This document shows, piece by piece, positions 48,829 to 58,281 of a DNA stretch of 64,000 bases. How positions within the stretch are numbered: the first letter of the stretch is position 1; each line of letters begins with the position of its first letter. The stretch is from positions 80,427 to 144,426 of the forward strand of contig CALBZA010000038.1 in assembly GCA_937890005.1 (NCBI GenBank), in the 5' to 3' direction. Under the pieces are notes generated by a model. That model saw only the letters and a program-made list of their open reading frames with translations. It did not search any database and was not told the DNA's origin. This DNA comes from an uncultured Verrucomicrobia subdivision 3 bacterium (GTDB lineage Bacteria; Verrucomicrobiota; Verrucomicrobiia; Limisphaerales; DASXHY01). Position numbers and translations under genes: made by a program.

Positions 48829-49696
48829 CAAACTCAAACGCATCGGCCTGATCGGAAATTCCGGAAAGCCGGCATGCGCCAGCGTGGTCAACAAGGCTGC
48901 AAAGCTGATCAGGGCCGCGGGCCGTAGCGTTTTCAGTGACGCTGAAACAGCCGGCCTCGCCCGGCTCAACTGCAACATCCTGCCCGATGCCGCAGCCCTT
49001 GCAGACGAAGTCGATCTTTTGATCGTCTTTGGTGGCGATGGAACCATGTTGCGCGTGGCGCGGGAAATTGCCGGATCACAAACACCCATCGTCGGCATCA
49101 ACATCGGCGGCCTCGGATTCCTCACCGCGGTTTCCTCGGCGGATCTCTCGCGGGCACTGGAACACATCTGGCGCCGCGAATACAAATTCGAGTCCCGCGC
49201 GCTGATCGAAGCCCACGCGCGCTGCAACGGGAAACTCATTCGACAGACTGCTTTAAACGATCTCGTCATCAGCCGCGGCATCGCGTCCCGGCTGATCGAA
49301 CTGCACGTCAGCGTGAATGACGAGCCGGTCACACGTTATCGCTGCGACGGTCTGATCATCAGTTCCCCGACCGGCTCAACCGCCTACTCGCTCGCGGCGG
49401 GTGGTTCCGTTGTCTTTCCAACCGCGGATGTCCTGCAGATCACGCCGATCTGTCCGCACACACTTTCCAATCGGTCATTGATCGTTCCCATGAGTTCAAC
49501 CATCTGTGTGAAGGTGGTGAACCCGACGCCTGTCACCATTCTGAGTGCCGACGGCCAGGTTGTGACGGAACTTTCGGCCGGCGATCAACTCACGTTTCGA
49601 CGCAGCCGCAGCACCGTGCGCCTGATGCATCTGGAGGACAGTTCCTTCTTTGAGACGCTCCGGGTGAAGCTGCACTGGCGCGGCGCCAATCTTTAA
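48812..49696 (+). CDS. nadK: NAD kinase
   Basis: 294 residues starting with TTG (MKKQTDKLKRIGLIGN). Key segments: LLIVFGGDGTMLRVAREI, VGINIGGLGFLTAVSS, ALNDLVISRG, DGLIISSPTGSTAYSLAAGGSVVFP, ITPICPHTLSNRSLIVP. Phosphorylates NAD to NADP. Coupled to tlyA by a 17-base overlap, an arrangement common in many phyla. Confidence 0.95.
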   Translation: MKKQTDKLKRIGLIGNSGKPACASVVNKAAKLIRAAGRSVFSDAETAGLARLNCNILPDAAALADEVDLLIVFGGDGTMLRVAREIAGSQTPIVGINIGGLGFLTAVSSADLSRALEHIWRREYKFESRALIEAHARCNGKLIRQTALNDLVISRGIASRLIELHVSVNDEPVTRYRCDGLIISSPTGSTAYSLAAGGSVVFPTADVLQITPICPHTLSNRSLIVPMSSTICVKVVNPTPVTILSADGQVVTELSAGDQLTFRRSRSTVRLMHLEDSSFFETLRVKLHWRGANL

Positions 49697-49714
49697 TTTC
49701 AAAAGGAGATCAAC

Positions 49715-50743
49715 ATGGTTCGACTGAAAGACATAGCGGAACGCGCCGGAGTATCGGTCATGACCGTATCCAAGGCGCTGCGGGACGAACCGGATGTTTC
49801 CGCCGCAACGAAGGCCCGCATCAAGCTCATGGCGCAGGAAATGGGATACGTGCCCGACTCCACCGCCCAGGGCCTGCGGACACGCACGACCAAGCTGATT
49901 GGGCTTGTCATCCCCTCCACCACCGATCCCGTTTACGCGCGCGTGGTTCTCGCGATTGAAGAACGGGCACACGAACTCGGTTACGACATCGTCCTGATGC
50001 ACACGCTCAACAATGTCGATCGCGAAGAATTCTGCATTCGCCGGCTGTTGTCCCGCCGAGTCGATGGTCTTCTCATTGCGCCGGTCTATCGCATCGATCC
50101 CGAGGCGCGTGTTTATCAGGAGATTCTGGTTCGAAACACCCCCACCATATTGCTTGGGGCGCCGGCAAAATTCTGCAGCCAGTTCACTGGAATTCAGATC
50201 GACGATCTCCTTGGCAGCTACGCCGCAACGCAACACCTGCTTTCACTGGGACACACGCGAATCGCCTTTCTCACGGGACCGCTCTCGGCTCCATGGGCGC
50301 AAGACCGATTTGAAGGGTATCGTCGGGCATTGCGCGAAGCAGGATCCGATGTGGACGAAAAACTGGTGTTCCAGGCAGGCAGCACTGTTGAAGACGGCGT
50401 GAAAGCCGCGCTTCAGATGTTGAACGAATCCTGCGACGCCACTGCCATCCAGGCAGCGAATGATCTTGTGGCCATCGGTTGTGCGGACGCGTTGTTGAAC
50501 CAGGGCCTTCGCATCCCTCAAAACATTTCGGTCGTGGGCTTCGGAAACATTCTCACCAGCGAATATTTCCGCGTTCCTCTTACGACTGTCCGCCAGCCCA
50601 AGTTTCGCCTTGGCGTCGCCGCGGTCGAATCGCTCGTTCAACTCATCAAGGGACAACGAGTCGAATCGAAGCGGCTGCCCGCCGAGCTGGTTGTGCGCGC
50701 CAGCTCCGCCGCGCCGCAAAGACAGCCGGCCCACGCGAGCTGA
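49715..50743 (+). CDS. LacI family transcriptional regulator
   Basis: 342 residues. Helix-turn-helix and hinge: VRLKDIAERAGVSVMTVSKALRDEPDVSAATKARIKLMAQEMGYVPD, here in the LacI form with the recognition helix SVMTVSKAL. The periplasmic-binding-protein-like sensor follows: IGLVIPSTTDPVYARVVLAIEERAHELGYDIVLMHT, and TTVRQPKFRLGVAAVESLVQLI. It has an excellent Shine-Dalgarno (AAAAGGAG, 7 bases before ATG). No sugar gene is adjacent, so its target is unknown. Confidence 0.94.
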   Translation: MVRLKDIAERAGVSVMTVSKALRDEPDVSAATKARIKLMAQEMGYVPDSTAQGLRTRTTKLIGLVIPSTTDPVYARVVLAIEERAHELGYDIVLMHTLNNVDREEFCIRRLLSRRVDGLLIAPVYRIDPEARVYQEILVRNTPTILLGAPAKFCSQFTGIQIDDLLGSYAATQHLLSLGHTRIAFLTGPLSAPWAQDRFEGYRRALREAGSDVDEKLVFQAGSTVEDGVKAALQMLNESCDATAIQAANDLVAIGCADALLNQGLRIPQNISVVGFGNILTSEYFRVPLTTVRQPKFRLGVAAVESLVQLIKGQRVESKRLPAELVVRASSAAPQRQPAHAS

Positions 50744-50753
50744 TTGGTATTGA

Positions 50754-50771
50754 GCCTGCTCAGAGGCAGGC
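50754..50771 (+). promoter_or_regulatory. Hairpin covering the ribosome-binding site of the next gene
   Basis: GCCTGC (50754-50759) pairs with GCAGGC (50766-50771) and ends directly at the ATG of the pseudopilin-like gene; the likely Shine-Dalgarno AGAGG lies in the loop and stem. It may reduce translation or act as the end of the LacI transcript. Confidence 0.35.
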
Positions 50772-51182
50772 ATGAAGAAAATCCTTGTTGGAGTCGGAGT
50801 CCTGACCCTTCTTGCGGGACTGCTTTGGGCGGCGCAGGCGTGGAACACCCTCCGCGTCAATGCCCGCACCGCCAAGTTTAACGAAGACATCGAGAACCTT
50901 TTCGCCTCGCTTCAGAAATACAAGGAACGCGTGGGAACATATCCGACCGGCGGAAATGCGGAGGTTGCGAAAGCACTCCAGGGCAACAATCCGAAAAACG
51001 TTATCGTGATTGTCGGCCGCAAGACTGAGCTGAATGAGAAGGGCGAATTTGTCGATCCGTGGGGAACACCGCTCCGTTTCTATTTTTCCGACACCGGCGT
51101 GCTGATCCGCTCCGCTGGTCCAAACCGCCGATTCGATGACAGCACTGTCATAGAAGCGGACGATTTCATCCGGTCCAACTGA
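50772..51182 (+). CDS. GspG-like exported protein lacking the prepilin motif
   Basis: 136 residues. One N-terminal membrane helix or uncleaved signal (ILVGVGVLTLLAGLLWAAQAW), without FTLIE. The rest resembles the C-terminal domain of type II secretion major pseudopilins: DIENLFASLQKYKERVGTYPTGGN, and FVDPWGTPLRFYFSDTGVLIRSAGPNRRFDDS. The Gly-Thr-Pro and SAGPN patterns are those of GspG. A good terminator follows, so the gene probably ends this unit. Function unknown. Confidence 0.7.
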   Translation: MKKILVGVGVLTLLAGLLWAAQAWNTLRVNARTAKFNEDIENLFASLQKYKERVGTYPTGGNAEVAKALQGNNPKNVIVIVGRKTELNEKGEFVDPWGTPLRFYFSDTGVLIRSAGPNRRFDDSTVIEADDFIRSN

Positions 51183-51207
51183 GTCTCAAACATTCCGATT
51201 CCAAATT

Positions 51208-51239
51208 GAGCGCCAGCATGCCTGGCGCTCTTTTTCTTT
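51208..51239 (+). terminator. Rho-independent terminator
   Basis: GAGCGCCAG (51208-51216) and CTGGCGCTC (51222-51230) form a perfect 9-bp stem with a 5-base loop, followed by TTTTTCTTT. Confidence 0.9.
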
Positions 51240-51291
51240 CCCCGGGACTGCATCCAGTGGACTTGCCCCTGTGGAGCTTTTGGCCTTTGAT

Positions 51292-52596
51292 ATGACCATG
51301 TCCCAAACGATTTACGACGCGCTGATCATTGGCGGCGGCCCCGGCGGAAGTTCTGCCGCCACCTATCTGGCCATGGCCGGGAAGCGCGTGCTGTTGCTGG
51401 AGAAGGAACATTTCCCGCGGTTTCACATCGGCGAATCTCTGTTGCCCTACAACGAACGAATTTTTCGCGAGATCGGTGTTCTGCCGGCACTGGAGCAGGC
51501 AGGATTCAACCGCAAGTACGGCGCGCAGTTCCATCTCGGCAATTCCAGCAAGTCGATCAAACTGACGTTCCGCAACGGCCGCTTCACCCGTGAACCCGCC
51601 GCGTTCCAGGTGGATCGCGCCCGGTTCGATCAGATTCTCCTGAACAACGCGCGTTCTCGCGGCGCGGATGCCAGGGAAGGATGGACCGTCACCAGATATT
51701 CTCATCACGACGATCACGTAACAATCGAAGCTAAAAGTGATTCCGGAGAAACAGGCACATTCCAGGGACGCTTCCTGATCGATGGCAGTGGCCGGGTCAA
51801 CTTCACTGGAAATCAGGAGGGACTTCGTGTCATTCATCCTCATCTCAAAAAACTCGCGATTTTCGGACACTTCGATGGCGTCCGGATGGATGAAGGATCG
51901 AAGGCGGGCGACATTCTGATTGTCCGACTCGAGAACAAATGGTTCTGGTTGATTCCAATTTATCCGAACAAGGTCAGCGTGGGATGCGTGATGGATCAGG
52001 ATGAATTCGTGTCGATGAAAATCTCACCTGCGGAAGCCTTCGATCATATCTGGCGTTCTTCAGAGGAGATGCGATCACGGATGGAAAACGCGCGGCTTCT
52101 GAACACCATCCAGACCACCGGCGATTTCTCCTATTACAACCGCCAGCTGGTCGGTCCGCGACTCATCCGAATTGGCGATGCGGCGGGTTTCATGGATCCG
52201 ATTTTTTCGGCCGGAGTTTATCTGGCCATGTATTCGGGCAAGATGGCGGCGAATCTCATCATCGATTCCCTCGCGGAAGGATCGGACGGAGCCGAACGAT
52301 TAAAGCAATACGAACGGCGTGTGTTTCGCGCCATGCACTACTACTGGGAACTTGTGGAGCACTTCTACACGACTCCGTTTATGGAGCTGTTTCTTCAGCC
52401 GCGGAAGAAATTCAAGATCCCTGATGCGATCGTTGCCATTCTCGCCGGAGAACTCGAAGGCGGCTTCAAGCTGGACTGGCGGCGAAAGTTCTTTTTTCTG
52501 CTGGTCAAGGCACAGCGCCACTGGCCGCTGGTTCCGCGCATCAGCTTTGCCAACGGGGAAACAACTCGCGAAACCTGCGAAGTCTGCCCGGAGTAA
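51292..52596 (+). CDS. Flavin-dependent halogenase-like monooxygenase
   Basis: 434 residues from the ATG at 51292. The FAD-binding GGGPGGSS lies at 14-21, followed by EKEHFPRFHIGESLLP. WFWLIP (about 217-222) matches the WxWxIP motif of flavin halogenases, and GDAAGFMDPIFSAGVYLA matches the second FxxPxxSxG motif of halogenases acting on carrier-bound phenols or similar substrates. Halogenation itself is not proved; many members are plain monooxygenases or reductases. It stands alone and converges on the DUF4340 gene. In-frame starts exist at 51271 (GTG) and 51298 (ATG). Confidence 0.82.
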   Translation: MTMSQTIYDALIIGGGPGGSSAATYLAMAGKRVLLLEKEHFPRFHIGESLLPYNERIFREIGVLPALEQAGFNRKYGAQFHLGNSSKSIKLTFRNGRFTREPAAFQVDRARFDQILLNNARSRGADAREGWTVTRYSHHDDHVTIEAKSDSGETGTFQGRFLIDGSGRVNFTGNQEGLRVIHPHLKKLAIFGHFDGVRMDEGSKAGDILIVRLENKWFWLIPIYPNKVSVGCVMDQDEFVSMKISPAEAFDHIWRSSEEMRSRMENARLLNTIQTTGDFSYYNRQLVGPRLIRIGDAAGFMDPIFSAGVYLAMYSGKMAANLIIDSLAEGSDGAERLKQYERRVFRAMHYYWELVEHFYTTPFMELFLQPRKKFKIPDAIVAILAGELEGGFKLDWRRKFFFLLVKAQRHWPLVPRISFANGETTRETCEVCPE

Positions 52597-52652
52597 CGAT
52601 TCTCCAACAGCGGCAATTCACATTCACCGATCGCCGTTGTCAGCATCCGAAC

Positions 52653-53897
52653 TTAATGCGCGTGATTGTGGTCGTGATCGTGTTCCGACGCGGCACCGGT
52701 TTGTGAATCAGAATCGGATGTTGAGTCGTGCGCGGCCGCTTCCGACTCGGATTCTTCCGCTTTCGTTTCAGCCTTTTCCTCCAGCAATTCGGACCGATTT
52801 TTGAGCAAAGGCTCGACGGTCCACGTCGAGACCAGATACGTCCAGTTCTGAAAACTTTGTTCCTGCTTCAGCTTCGCCTCGAGCTGCTGCCGCCGATCCG
52901 AAAACTCCTTGTCGAGCTTCGCCTTGTCTTCCGGCTTCTCGTCTTCACCGGCCTGACGCTCTTTGGCAAGGTCAGCCGACACCTCCACCGCGATCGGATA
53001 AGTGTCATTCGTCCGCGCACCAACCGAAACGGTGTAATTGAAGCCGTCGAATGTGCTGATCTTGATCATCGTCGGCGGGTTCGTTCCGGACACAAGTTGA
53101 TTTCCCTTTTCCACATCATTGAACGAAGCCGAACTGAACGGATAGGTCACCCCTGAACTCTTCGATGTGTCCAGCTTCTCCCCATCTTTCGCATCGACAA
53201 GTTTCCATTCACCCGATTCCGATTCACGAGTCAGCTTCCATGAATTGGTTGCCTCGGGAAACTGAACTTCAATCGACCTCGGCTTCTCAACCTTCAGAAA
53301 ATCTTTGCTCAGCCATTGCTCCGGCTTCGGCTCGATCTGAGCGAACGTTTCCGAAACCAGCGCCACCTTGCCTGAATTCGTTCCGGCCATCAGATAGCGT
53401 CCATCGGGCCAGCCACCTGTGTCGCCGCCAAATGGCGACGAACTCTTGCGGTTGCTTATATGCGGCTTGCCGAGTGCGAGCGTGCTTAACGCTTTGCGGT
53501 CTGAACCGAGGAATTCAACCAGCGTGGGCGAATTCGTCCCCTGCCCCGGCGCGAGTTGCAGACGCCCCAGCTGCGACGGTCCGATTTCCTCGACCTGAAT
53601 CGCCTTGAGATCGCGTGCCTTGATGAGGAACTCGCTGATCTGCTGAAAATTCGCCGGATAATCGCCCCGTTCCGCGACGCGCCAGATGTCGTCCTTTCGA
53701 ACCAGGTTCAGCTGGTTTGTTCCGTGACTGATTCGCAGATGCGCCACGTCGTTCACCGGAAGATCGCCCAGAACCTTTTGTCCGATGGCTGTGTTGCCTG
53801 ACGAACGGGAGGTCTTTTGTTTGTTCAGGACGACGATTCCCGCGCCGCCCAGGACAACCACCAATACAAGGAGAATGCCTAGTTGCTTGAGATTCAT
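52653..53897 (-). CDS. DUF4340 family membrane-anchored protein
   Basis: 414 residues. N-terminal anchor (LGILLVLVVVLGGAGIVVL), then DUF4340 repeats: VAHLRISHGTNQLNLVRKDDIWRVAERGDYPANFQQISEFL, and DGFNYTVSVGARTNDTYPIAV. The C-terminus is long, acidic and then His-rich (SEHDHDHNHAH). DUF4340 proteins occur next to GldG-type ABC systems, as here. It overlaps the GldG-like gene by 4 bases. Confidence 0.85.
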   Translation of the reverse strand: MNLKQLGILLVLVVVLGGAGIVVLNKQKTSRSSGNTAIGQKVLGDLPVNDVAHLRISHGTNQLNLVRKDDIWRVAERGDYPANFQQISEFLIKARDLKAIQVEEIGPSQLGRLQLAPGQGTNSPTLVEFLGSDRKALSTLALGKPHISNRKSSSPFGGDTGGWPDGRYLMAGTNSGKVALVSETFAQIEPKPEQWLSKDFLKVEKPRSIEVQFPEATNSWKLTRESESGEWKLVDAKDGEKLDTSKSSGVTYPFSSASFNDVEKGNQLVSGTNPPTMIKISTFDGFNYTVSVGARTNDTYPIAVEVSADLAKERQAGEDEKPEDKAKLDKEFSDRRQQLEAKLKQEQSFQNWTYLVSTWTVEPLLKNRSELLEEKAETKAEESESEAAAHDSTSDSDSQTGAASEHDHDHNHAH

Positions 53898-55795
53898 TTT
53901 GCCGAAGTGCGTTTGTGTTTATAAATCGCCAGAACAATCCCAACGAGCCCGACCGCGATCGGAATGGTCAGGATGTTGTACCATTGAATGCTCCTTTGCA
54001 GTCCGAGCACATCGCGTTTCAGATCCTTTTCCACCTGGCGAAGCTTCTTTGCAATGTTCGCCTCTTCCACGCGAAGCTTCTCGATCTCAGCCTGCTGTTC
54101 GGGTGACAGGATGAACTTCTGGTTCTGCCCTTTCTGCTGCTGAAGTTCGTTCAATCGCGTGATCGCCTGGTTCCGGCTTTCCTGGAGGCGATTGATCTCC
54201 GCGAGATATTTCTCTTCGGCCTCCTTCTGGATCGCCCGAACACGAGTGAACGGCCGGTTCAACGCCGCCCGGCTTCGAACCGCAATCAGATTGCTGTCGC
54301 CGGAGAGCTGCTCGATGCAGTTCTGCGCAAAGTTCAGGTTGCCGTTCAACGGCGCGGCGATCTGGCCGAACGGCGTGTTCATCCGACGGATTGAAAAGCC
54401 GTCGTTGATCAAATCCGCATCGCCCACCAACACCACGGTTCCCTCCTGTGTGCTTTCCTTGAGCGATTGCACGGAAGCCGGCGCAGCGTTCGTGTCTGTG
54501 CTGGAAGCATCATCACCGGGTTTGCCTTCAGGAAATGCCGTCTTGAATTTTCCAGTGAGTCGAACGGCGAGCGTGTATTCGACACCCGAAGGTTTGAACT
54601 CCTTCAAAATGCTGTCTCCACCGAAACTCGCCATCATCGCGTCCACAAGCTGCGAATCCTTGCTGCTCTTCAGCAGAACGGTTTGTTTCAATCCTTCCGC
54701 AGCCGTGCCTGTGAAAGCGCCGCCGGAGAAATACCAGACGTTATCCAGTTCCGCCGTCGCGATGTCGTCCTTGTTGATCGCCTCCGGATTCAACATCAGC
54801 CACGCGGGACGTTGCTGGGTGCGATCGCCTGCTTCGCCGAGTTCCATCTTGAAGGTGCGGTCGGCGACGACCTTTGACGGGTCAAACTGCAGGCCCCATG
54901 CGGAGAGCAGCTTGTCGAGACTGGATCCACCGCCAGGCATCTGGCCCATCATCGAGTTCTGTCTGGCGCTGTCCACGAGTGACGAAGCATCGAGAAAGGC
55001 AAACAACCTGCCACCGCGCAGCACGAACTGATCGATGGCATATTGCGCCTGCTCCGAAATGTCCCTGGGATGAATGACGAGCAGAACCTTCACGTCGTCT
55101 TCAATCTTTTCGACGTCCATGTCGATCCGGCGAACGGAATAATCATTCTGCAATTCGCGGATGATCGTCCACGGTTCCTGCCCGCGCTGTCCCATCTGCA
55201 TCATCATCGGATTCATCGGAGCGCCGAACACCTGCAATGGCGACATCACGCCCACGACCGGTTTTTCGGGAGTAATGACCCGGGTGATGGCGCGCGACAG
55301 ATCGTATTCCATCTGCCGTTCGCGATCGGGCGGCATGAACGGAATTGTTTCCTTCGCGTCGAGCTGGCTTACCGCGAGGCCGAGATAGAATTTGTCACCG
55401 CCGGGCAGCGGATATTCCTCCAGCCCATCCAGCCGTGCGGAATCTTCCGCATCCGAATCGGGTTCCGGATTGTATTTTTCGATGATGATCTTTCCCTTTG
55501 CCGCCTGTTTGTACTCGGCGAGAAGGTCTTCAACCTTGCGGGCATGTGAATTGAGCAGGACCGTGTGCGGCGTGGCGGAATCGACCTGCGTGCAGTAGAA
55601 GCGGATTTTCACCGGCGTATCGAGCTTGGCAAGGATGGCACGCGTGCCTTCCGAAAGCGTGAACGCCTTTTCCTGTGTAAGATCGACGCGCTTCCGAACT
55701 GTGCTGGTGAGGACGTTCACCGCGATCAGGATCACCGCCATGACGATGACGCCGGCGGTCGAGTAGATGACTGTTTCAAAAGATTTCTTCTGCAT
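53894..55795 (-). CDS. GldG-like substrate/auxiliary protein of an ABC system
   Basis: 633 residues. N-terminal helix (VIYSTAGVIVMAVILIAVNVL), then LTQEKAFTLSEGTRAILAKLDTPVKIRFYCTQ, DRERQMEYDLSRAITRVITPEKPVVGVM and KVLLVIHPRDISEQAQYAIDQFVLRGGRLFAFLD of the ABC_transp_aux/GldG family. A long coiled coil (about 540-600) precedes a C-terminal helix. In gliding Bacteroidetes GldG works with GldA and GldF; outside them the function is not known. Confidence 0.88.
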   Translation of the reverse strand: MQKKSFETVIYSTAGVIVMAVILIAVNVLTSTVRKRVDLTQEKAFTLSEGTRAILAKLDTPVKIRFYCTQVDSATPHTVLLNSHARKVEDLLAEYKQAAKGKIIIEKYNPEPDSDAEDSARLDGLEEYPLPGGDKFYLGLAVSQLDAKETIPFMPPDRERQMEYDLSRAITRVITPEKPVVGVMSPLQVFGAPMNPMMMQMGQRGQEPWTIIRELQNDYSVRRIDMDVEKIEDDVKVLLVIHPRDISEQAQYAIDQFVLRGGRLFAFLDASSLVDSARQNSMMGQMPGGGSSLDKLLSAWGLQFDPSKVVADRTFKMELGEAGDRTQQRPAWLMLNPEAINKDDIATAELDNVWYFSGGAFTGTAAEGLKQTVLLKSSKDSQLVDAMMASFGGDSILKEFKPSGVEYTLAVRLTGKFKTAFPEGKPGDDASSTDTNAAPASVQSLKESTQEGTVVLVGDADLINDGFSIRRMNTPFGQIAAPLNGNLNFAQNCIEQLSGDSNLIAVRSRAALNRPFTRVRAIQKEAEEKYLAEINRLQESRNQAITRLNELQQQKGQNQKFILSPEQQAEIEKLRVEEANIAKKLRQVEKDLKRDVLGLQRSIQWYNILTIPIAVGLVGIVLAIYKHKRTSAK

Positions 55796-55812
55796 GACAA
55801 TCCTTTCTGTAC

Positions 55813-56556
55813 TCAGGCGCGATGACTGCGAAGAATCACGCTGGTGGTGAACAGCGAGAACACAATCACAGAGACGAAGAACACAATGTCCCGCGAATCC
55901 AAAATTCCCTTCTGGAAGCCTTCAAAATGCGTAATGACACTGAACGACGTGATCAGGTCCACGAGCAGCGTCGGGAATGTATTCGAGATCAATCTCACCA
56001 CCGGCGGAAAGCCCGCAAGAATGAGGAACAGGCAAGCCACCACCGACACGATGAAGCTGACGACCTGATTGCGGGTCATCGCTGAAGTGATGCAACTCAC
56101 AGCAAGATACGCTCCCGCCATCAGCCAGCTGCCGACGTAAGCGGCGAAGATCACGCCGTTGTCGGGATTTCCAAGATAGTTCACCGTAATCACAACCGGG
56201 AATGTCAGCACAAGCGCGAGTCCAAGGAAGAGCCAGGAGGCGAGGAACTTTCCGACGATGGCCTGCCACGGAGTGATGGGCATCGTCAGCAACAGCTCCA
56301 GCGTTCCAACGCGGCGTTCCTCAGCCCAAAGCCGCATTCCAACAGCGGGCACGAGGAAAAGATAAAACCACGGGTGCCAGTCAAAGAATGGCCGAGCCAG
56401 TGAAGCCTGCCCCATTTCAAAAAACCCACCGACCATGAAGGTGAAAAATCCGCACAGCAGCAGGAAGATGATGATGAACACATACGCGAGCGGCGAAGAG
56501 AAGTATGCCGCCAGTTCACGCTTTGTGATCGTCTTGATGTTTAACCAGGCACTCAT
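55813..56556 (-). CDS. GldF-like ABC transporter permease
   Basis: 247 residues, six predicted membrane helices, ABC-2 type. LAAYFSSPLAYVFIIIFLLLCGFFTFM, MRLWAEERRVGTLELLLTMPITPWQAIVGKFLASWLFLGLAL are the family segments. It overlaps the ATP-binding gene by 4 bases and is followed 17 bases later by the GldG-like gene. Confidence 0.9.
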   Translation of the reverse strand: MSAWLNIKTITKRELAAYFSSPLAYVFIIIFLLLCGFFTFMVGGFFEMGQASLARPFFDWHPWFYLFLVPAVGMRLWAEERRVGTLELLLTMPITPWQAIVGKFLASWLFLGLALVLTFPVVITVNYLGNPDNGVIFAAYVGSWLMAGAYLAVSCITSAMTRNQVVSFIVSVVACLFLILAGFPPVVRLISNTFPTLLVDLITSFSVITHFEGFQKGILDSRDIVFFVSVIVFSLFTTSVILRSHRA

Positions 56557-57512
56557 TTCTTTTCCTCCGATTTCGCAGTGTCTGACAGAGTAATGCTGCG
56601 GAAGACCTCATCCAACCGTCCTTCCTCCGTGTGCAGTTCGTGAATCCGCAATCCCTGTGTCGCATCAGCAATGCTCTCGGCGAGAGCGCCGTTGACGTCA
56701 CCTTTCGGATAGACTCGCACCGTGACGCTGGTTGCTTCTTCGCGAACAATCGTCGTGCGCTTCACCGCAGGAATCTGGCTGAGCTTCTGTGTCAGCGCAG
56801 CGGCATTCACACCGCTCACGCGCAAAGTCACGGCGCCGGACGATTCGGATTTGCGGCGCAGTTCAGACGGCGTTCCATTCGCCACGATGCGGCCCCGGTC
56901 GATAATGATTGCCCGTGAGCAAACCGCATCCACCTCTTCCAGAATGTGCGTTGAGAAGATGATCGCCTTTCTCTCGCCCATGCGGCGGATGAGATTGCGC
57001 ACCTCATGTTTCTGGTTCGGATCCAGGCCATCCGTCGGTTCGTCGAGAATCAACACATCCGGATCGTGAATGATGGATTGTGCGAAGCAGGTGCGATGAC
57101 GATAGCCTTTCGAAAGCGTGTCCACGCTCTGATGCAGCACCGATTCCAGAAAACACATTTCGACGGCACGATTGACGGCGCGCTTCTTGGCGTCACCGTG
57201 AAGCCCGCGGATTTCAGCGGAGAAATTCAGGAACCCCTGCACTGTCATATCGACGTAGGCAGGCGCGTTTTCCGGCAGATAACCAATCAGCCGCTTCGCC
57301 TCGATCGGCTTTTCCAGCATGTCGAATCCGCCCACCGTCACCTTTCCCGATGTGGGAAGGATGAATCCGGTGATCATTCGCATTGTGGTGGATTTGCCCG
57401 CACCGTTCGGCCCGAGAAAGCCGAGCACTTCGCCTCGTTCGACTGAAAATGAAATACCATCCACGGCCCGTTTTGGACCGAAGACTTTGACCAGATTTTC
57501 AACTTTGATCAT
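56553..57512 (-). CDS. GldA-like ABC transporter ATP-binding protein
   Basis: 319 residues. Walker A GPNGAGKST, signature LSKGYRHRTCFAQ, Walker B LILDEPTDGLDP, and FSTHILEEVDAVCSRAIII. A C-terminal domain of about 100 residues follows, as in GldA-type proteins. First gene of a four-gene minus-strand operon ending with DUF4340. Confidence 0.92.
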   Translation of the reverse strand: MIKVENLVKVFGPKRAVDGISFSVERGEVLGFLGPNGAGKSTTMRMITGFILPTSGKVTVGGFDMLEKPIEAKRLIGYLPENAPAYVDMTVQGFLNFSAEIRGLHGDAKKRAVNRAVEMCFLESVLHQSVDTLSKGYRHRTCFAQSIIHDPDVLILDEPTDGLDPNQKHEVRNLIRRMGERKAIIFSTHILEEVDAVCSRAIIIDRGRIVANGTPSELRRKSESSGAVTLRVSGVNAAALTQKLSQIPAVKRTTIVREEATSVTVRVYPKGDVNGALAESIADATQGLRIHELHTEEGRLDEVFRSITLSDTAKSEEKK

Positions 57513-57731
57513 AGCTCTTACTCATGGCTGAGTTTTGTCGATCCCGACTGAAATTGCCGCCGGCGTGGACCTTACAGACCTCGACGGTCACCCCATTGCC
57601 CGCGGAGAAACGAGCGTTTCAAATAGCCAGCAGCCATCGAATTGTAAACCGGTTTCTGCCAAAGTTGTTTTTGGCCGCAGCGTTTTCTACACTGCCGCCC
57701 GATTTCGGTTTTTTGACAAAATTTGAAAATA

Positions 57732-58235
57732 ATGTTCAAAAAAATTTTGCAGCGTCTTCAGACGTCACTCGACCGTGTCGCGAAAGGCGCCTGCGCCAGC
57801 CTTGTGATGGCGCTCCTCGCTGGATGCGGAACGCTCGGGCCGATTCCCGCTGCGAATTTTTCTGAACCTGGCTGGACGATTCAACAGGGCCAGGCCATCT
57901 GGCGGCGCGACCGAGACGCCGCCGAAATCGCCGGCGAGATTTTGTTTGCGACCAATGCCCGTCGCTCCGTGCTGCAGTTCACCAAAACTCCCTTCCCGCT
58001 CATCATCGCCCAGACCACAAGCGAAGGTTGGCAGCTCGAAGCACCGGTTGAAGATCGCCGATTCAGTTATCGCGGCACACCGCCTGATCGACTGATCTGG
58101 TTTCAACTCCCGCGTGCATTAAGCGGCTCAAGTCTTTCCTCGAAGTGGATCTGGCAATCGCATTCCAACTCCTGGTCGCTGGAAAACCGTTCCACCGGCG
58201 AGCGTCTCCACGGTTTTCTGGAGCCAGCCAAATGA
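57732..58235 (+). CDS. Uncharacterised lipoprotein heading the MMPL operon
   Basis: 167 residues from the ATG at 57732 (a TTG lies 9 bases before). The lipobox is LLAGC at about residue 28-32, after a rather long basic n-region. The mature part is beta-rich (WTIQQGQAIWRRDRDAAEIAGEILFATN, WQLEAPVEDRRFSYRG). It corresponds in position to the small outer-membrane lipoprotein (DUF3261) found in aryl-polyene clusters, but the sequence does not let me assign that family. Confidence 0.75.
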   Translation: MFKKILQRLQTSLDRVAKGACASLVMALLAGCGTLGPIPAANFSEPGWTIQQGQAIWRRDRDAAEIAGEILFATNARRSVLQFTKTPFPLIIAQTTSEGWQLEAPVEDRRFSYRGTPPDRLIWFQLPRALSGSSLSSKWIWQSHSNSWSLENRSTGERLHGFLEPAK

Positions 58236-58281
58236 GTGACGCAACCGGCCATTCTCATTCGTCAGCAATCAACCGCACCCG

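Noticed and set aside
57713..57736. TTGACA followed by TAATGT before the lipoprotein gene
   Set aside because: The spacing is only 12 bases, too short for a sigma-70 promoter, and the second element overlaps the start codon.
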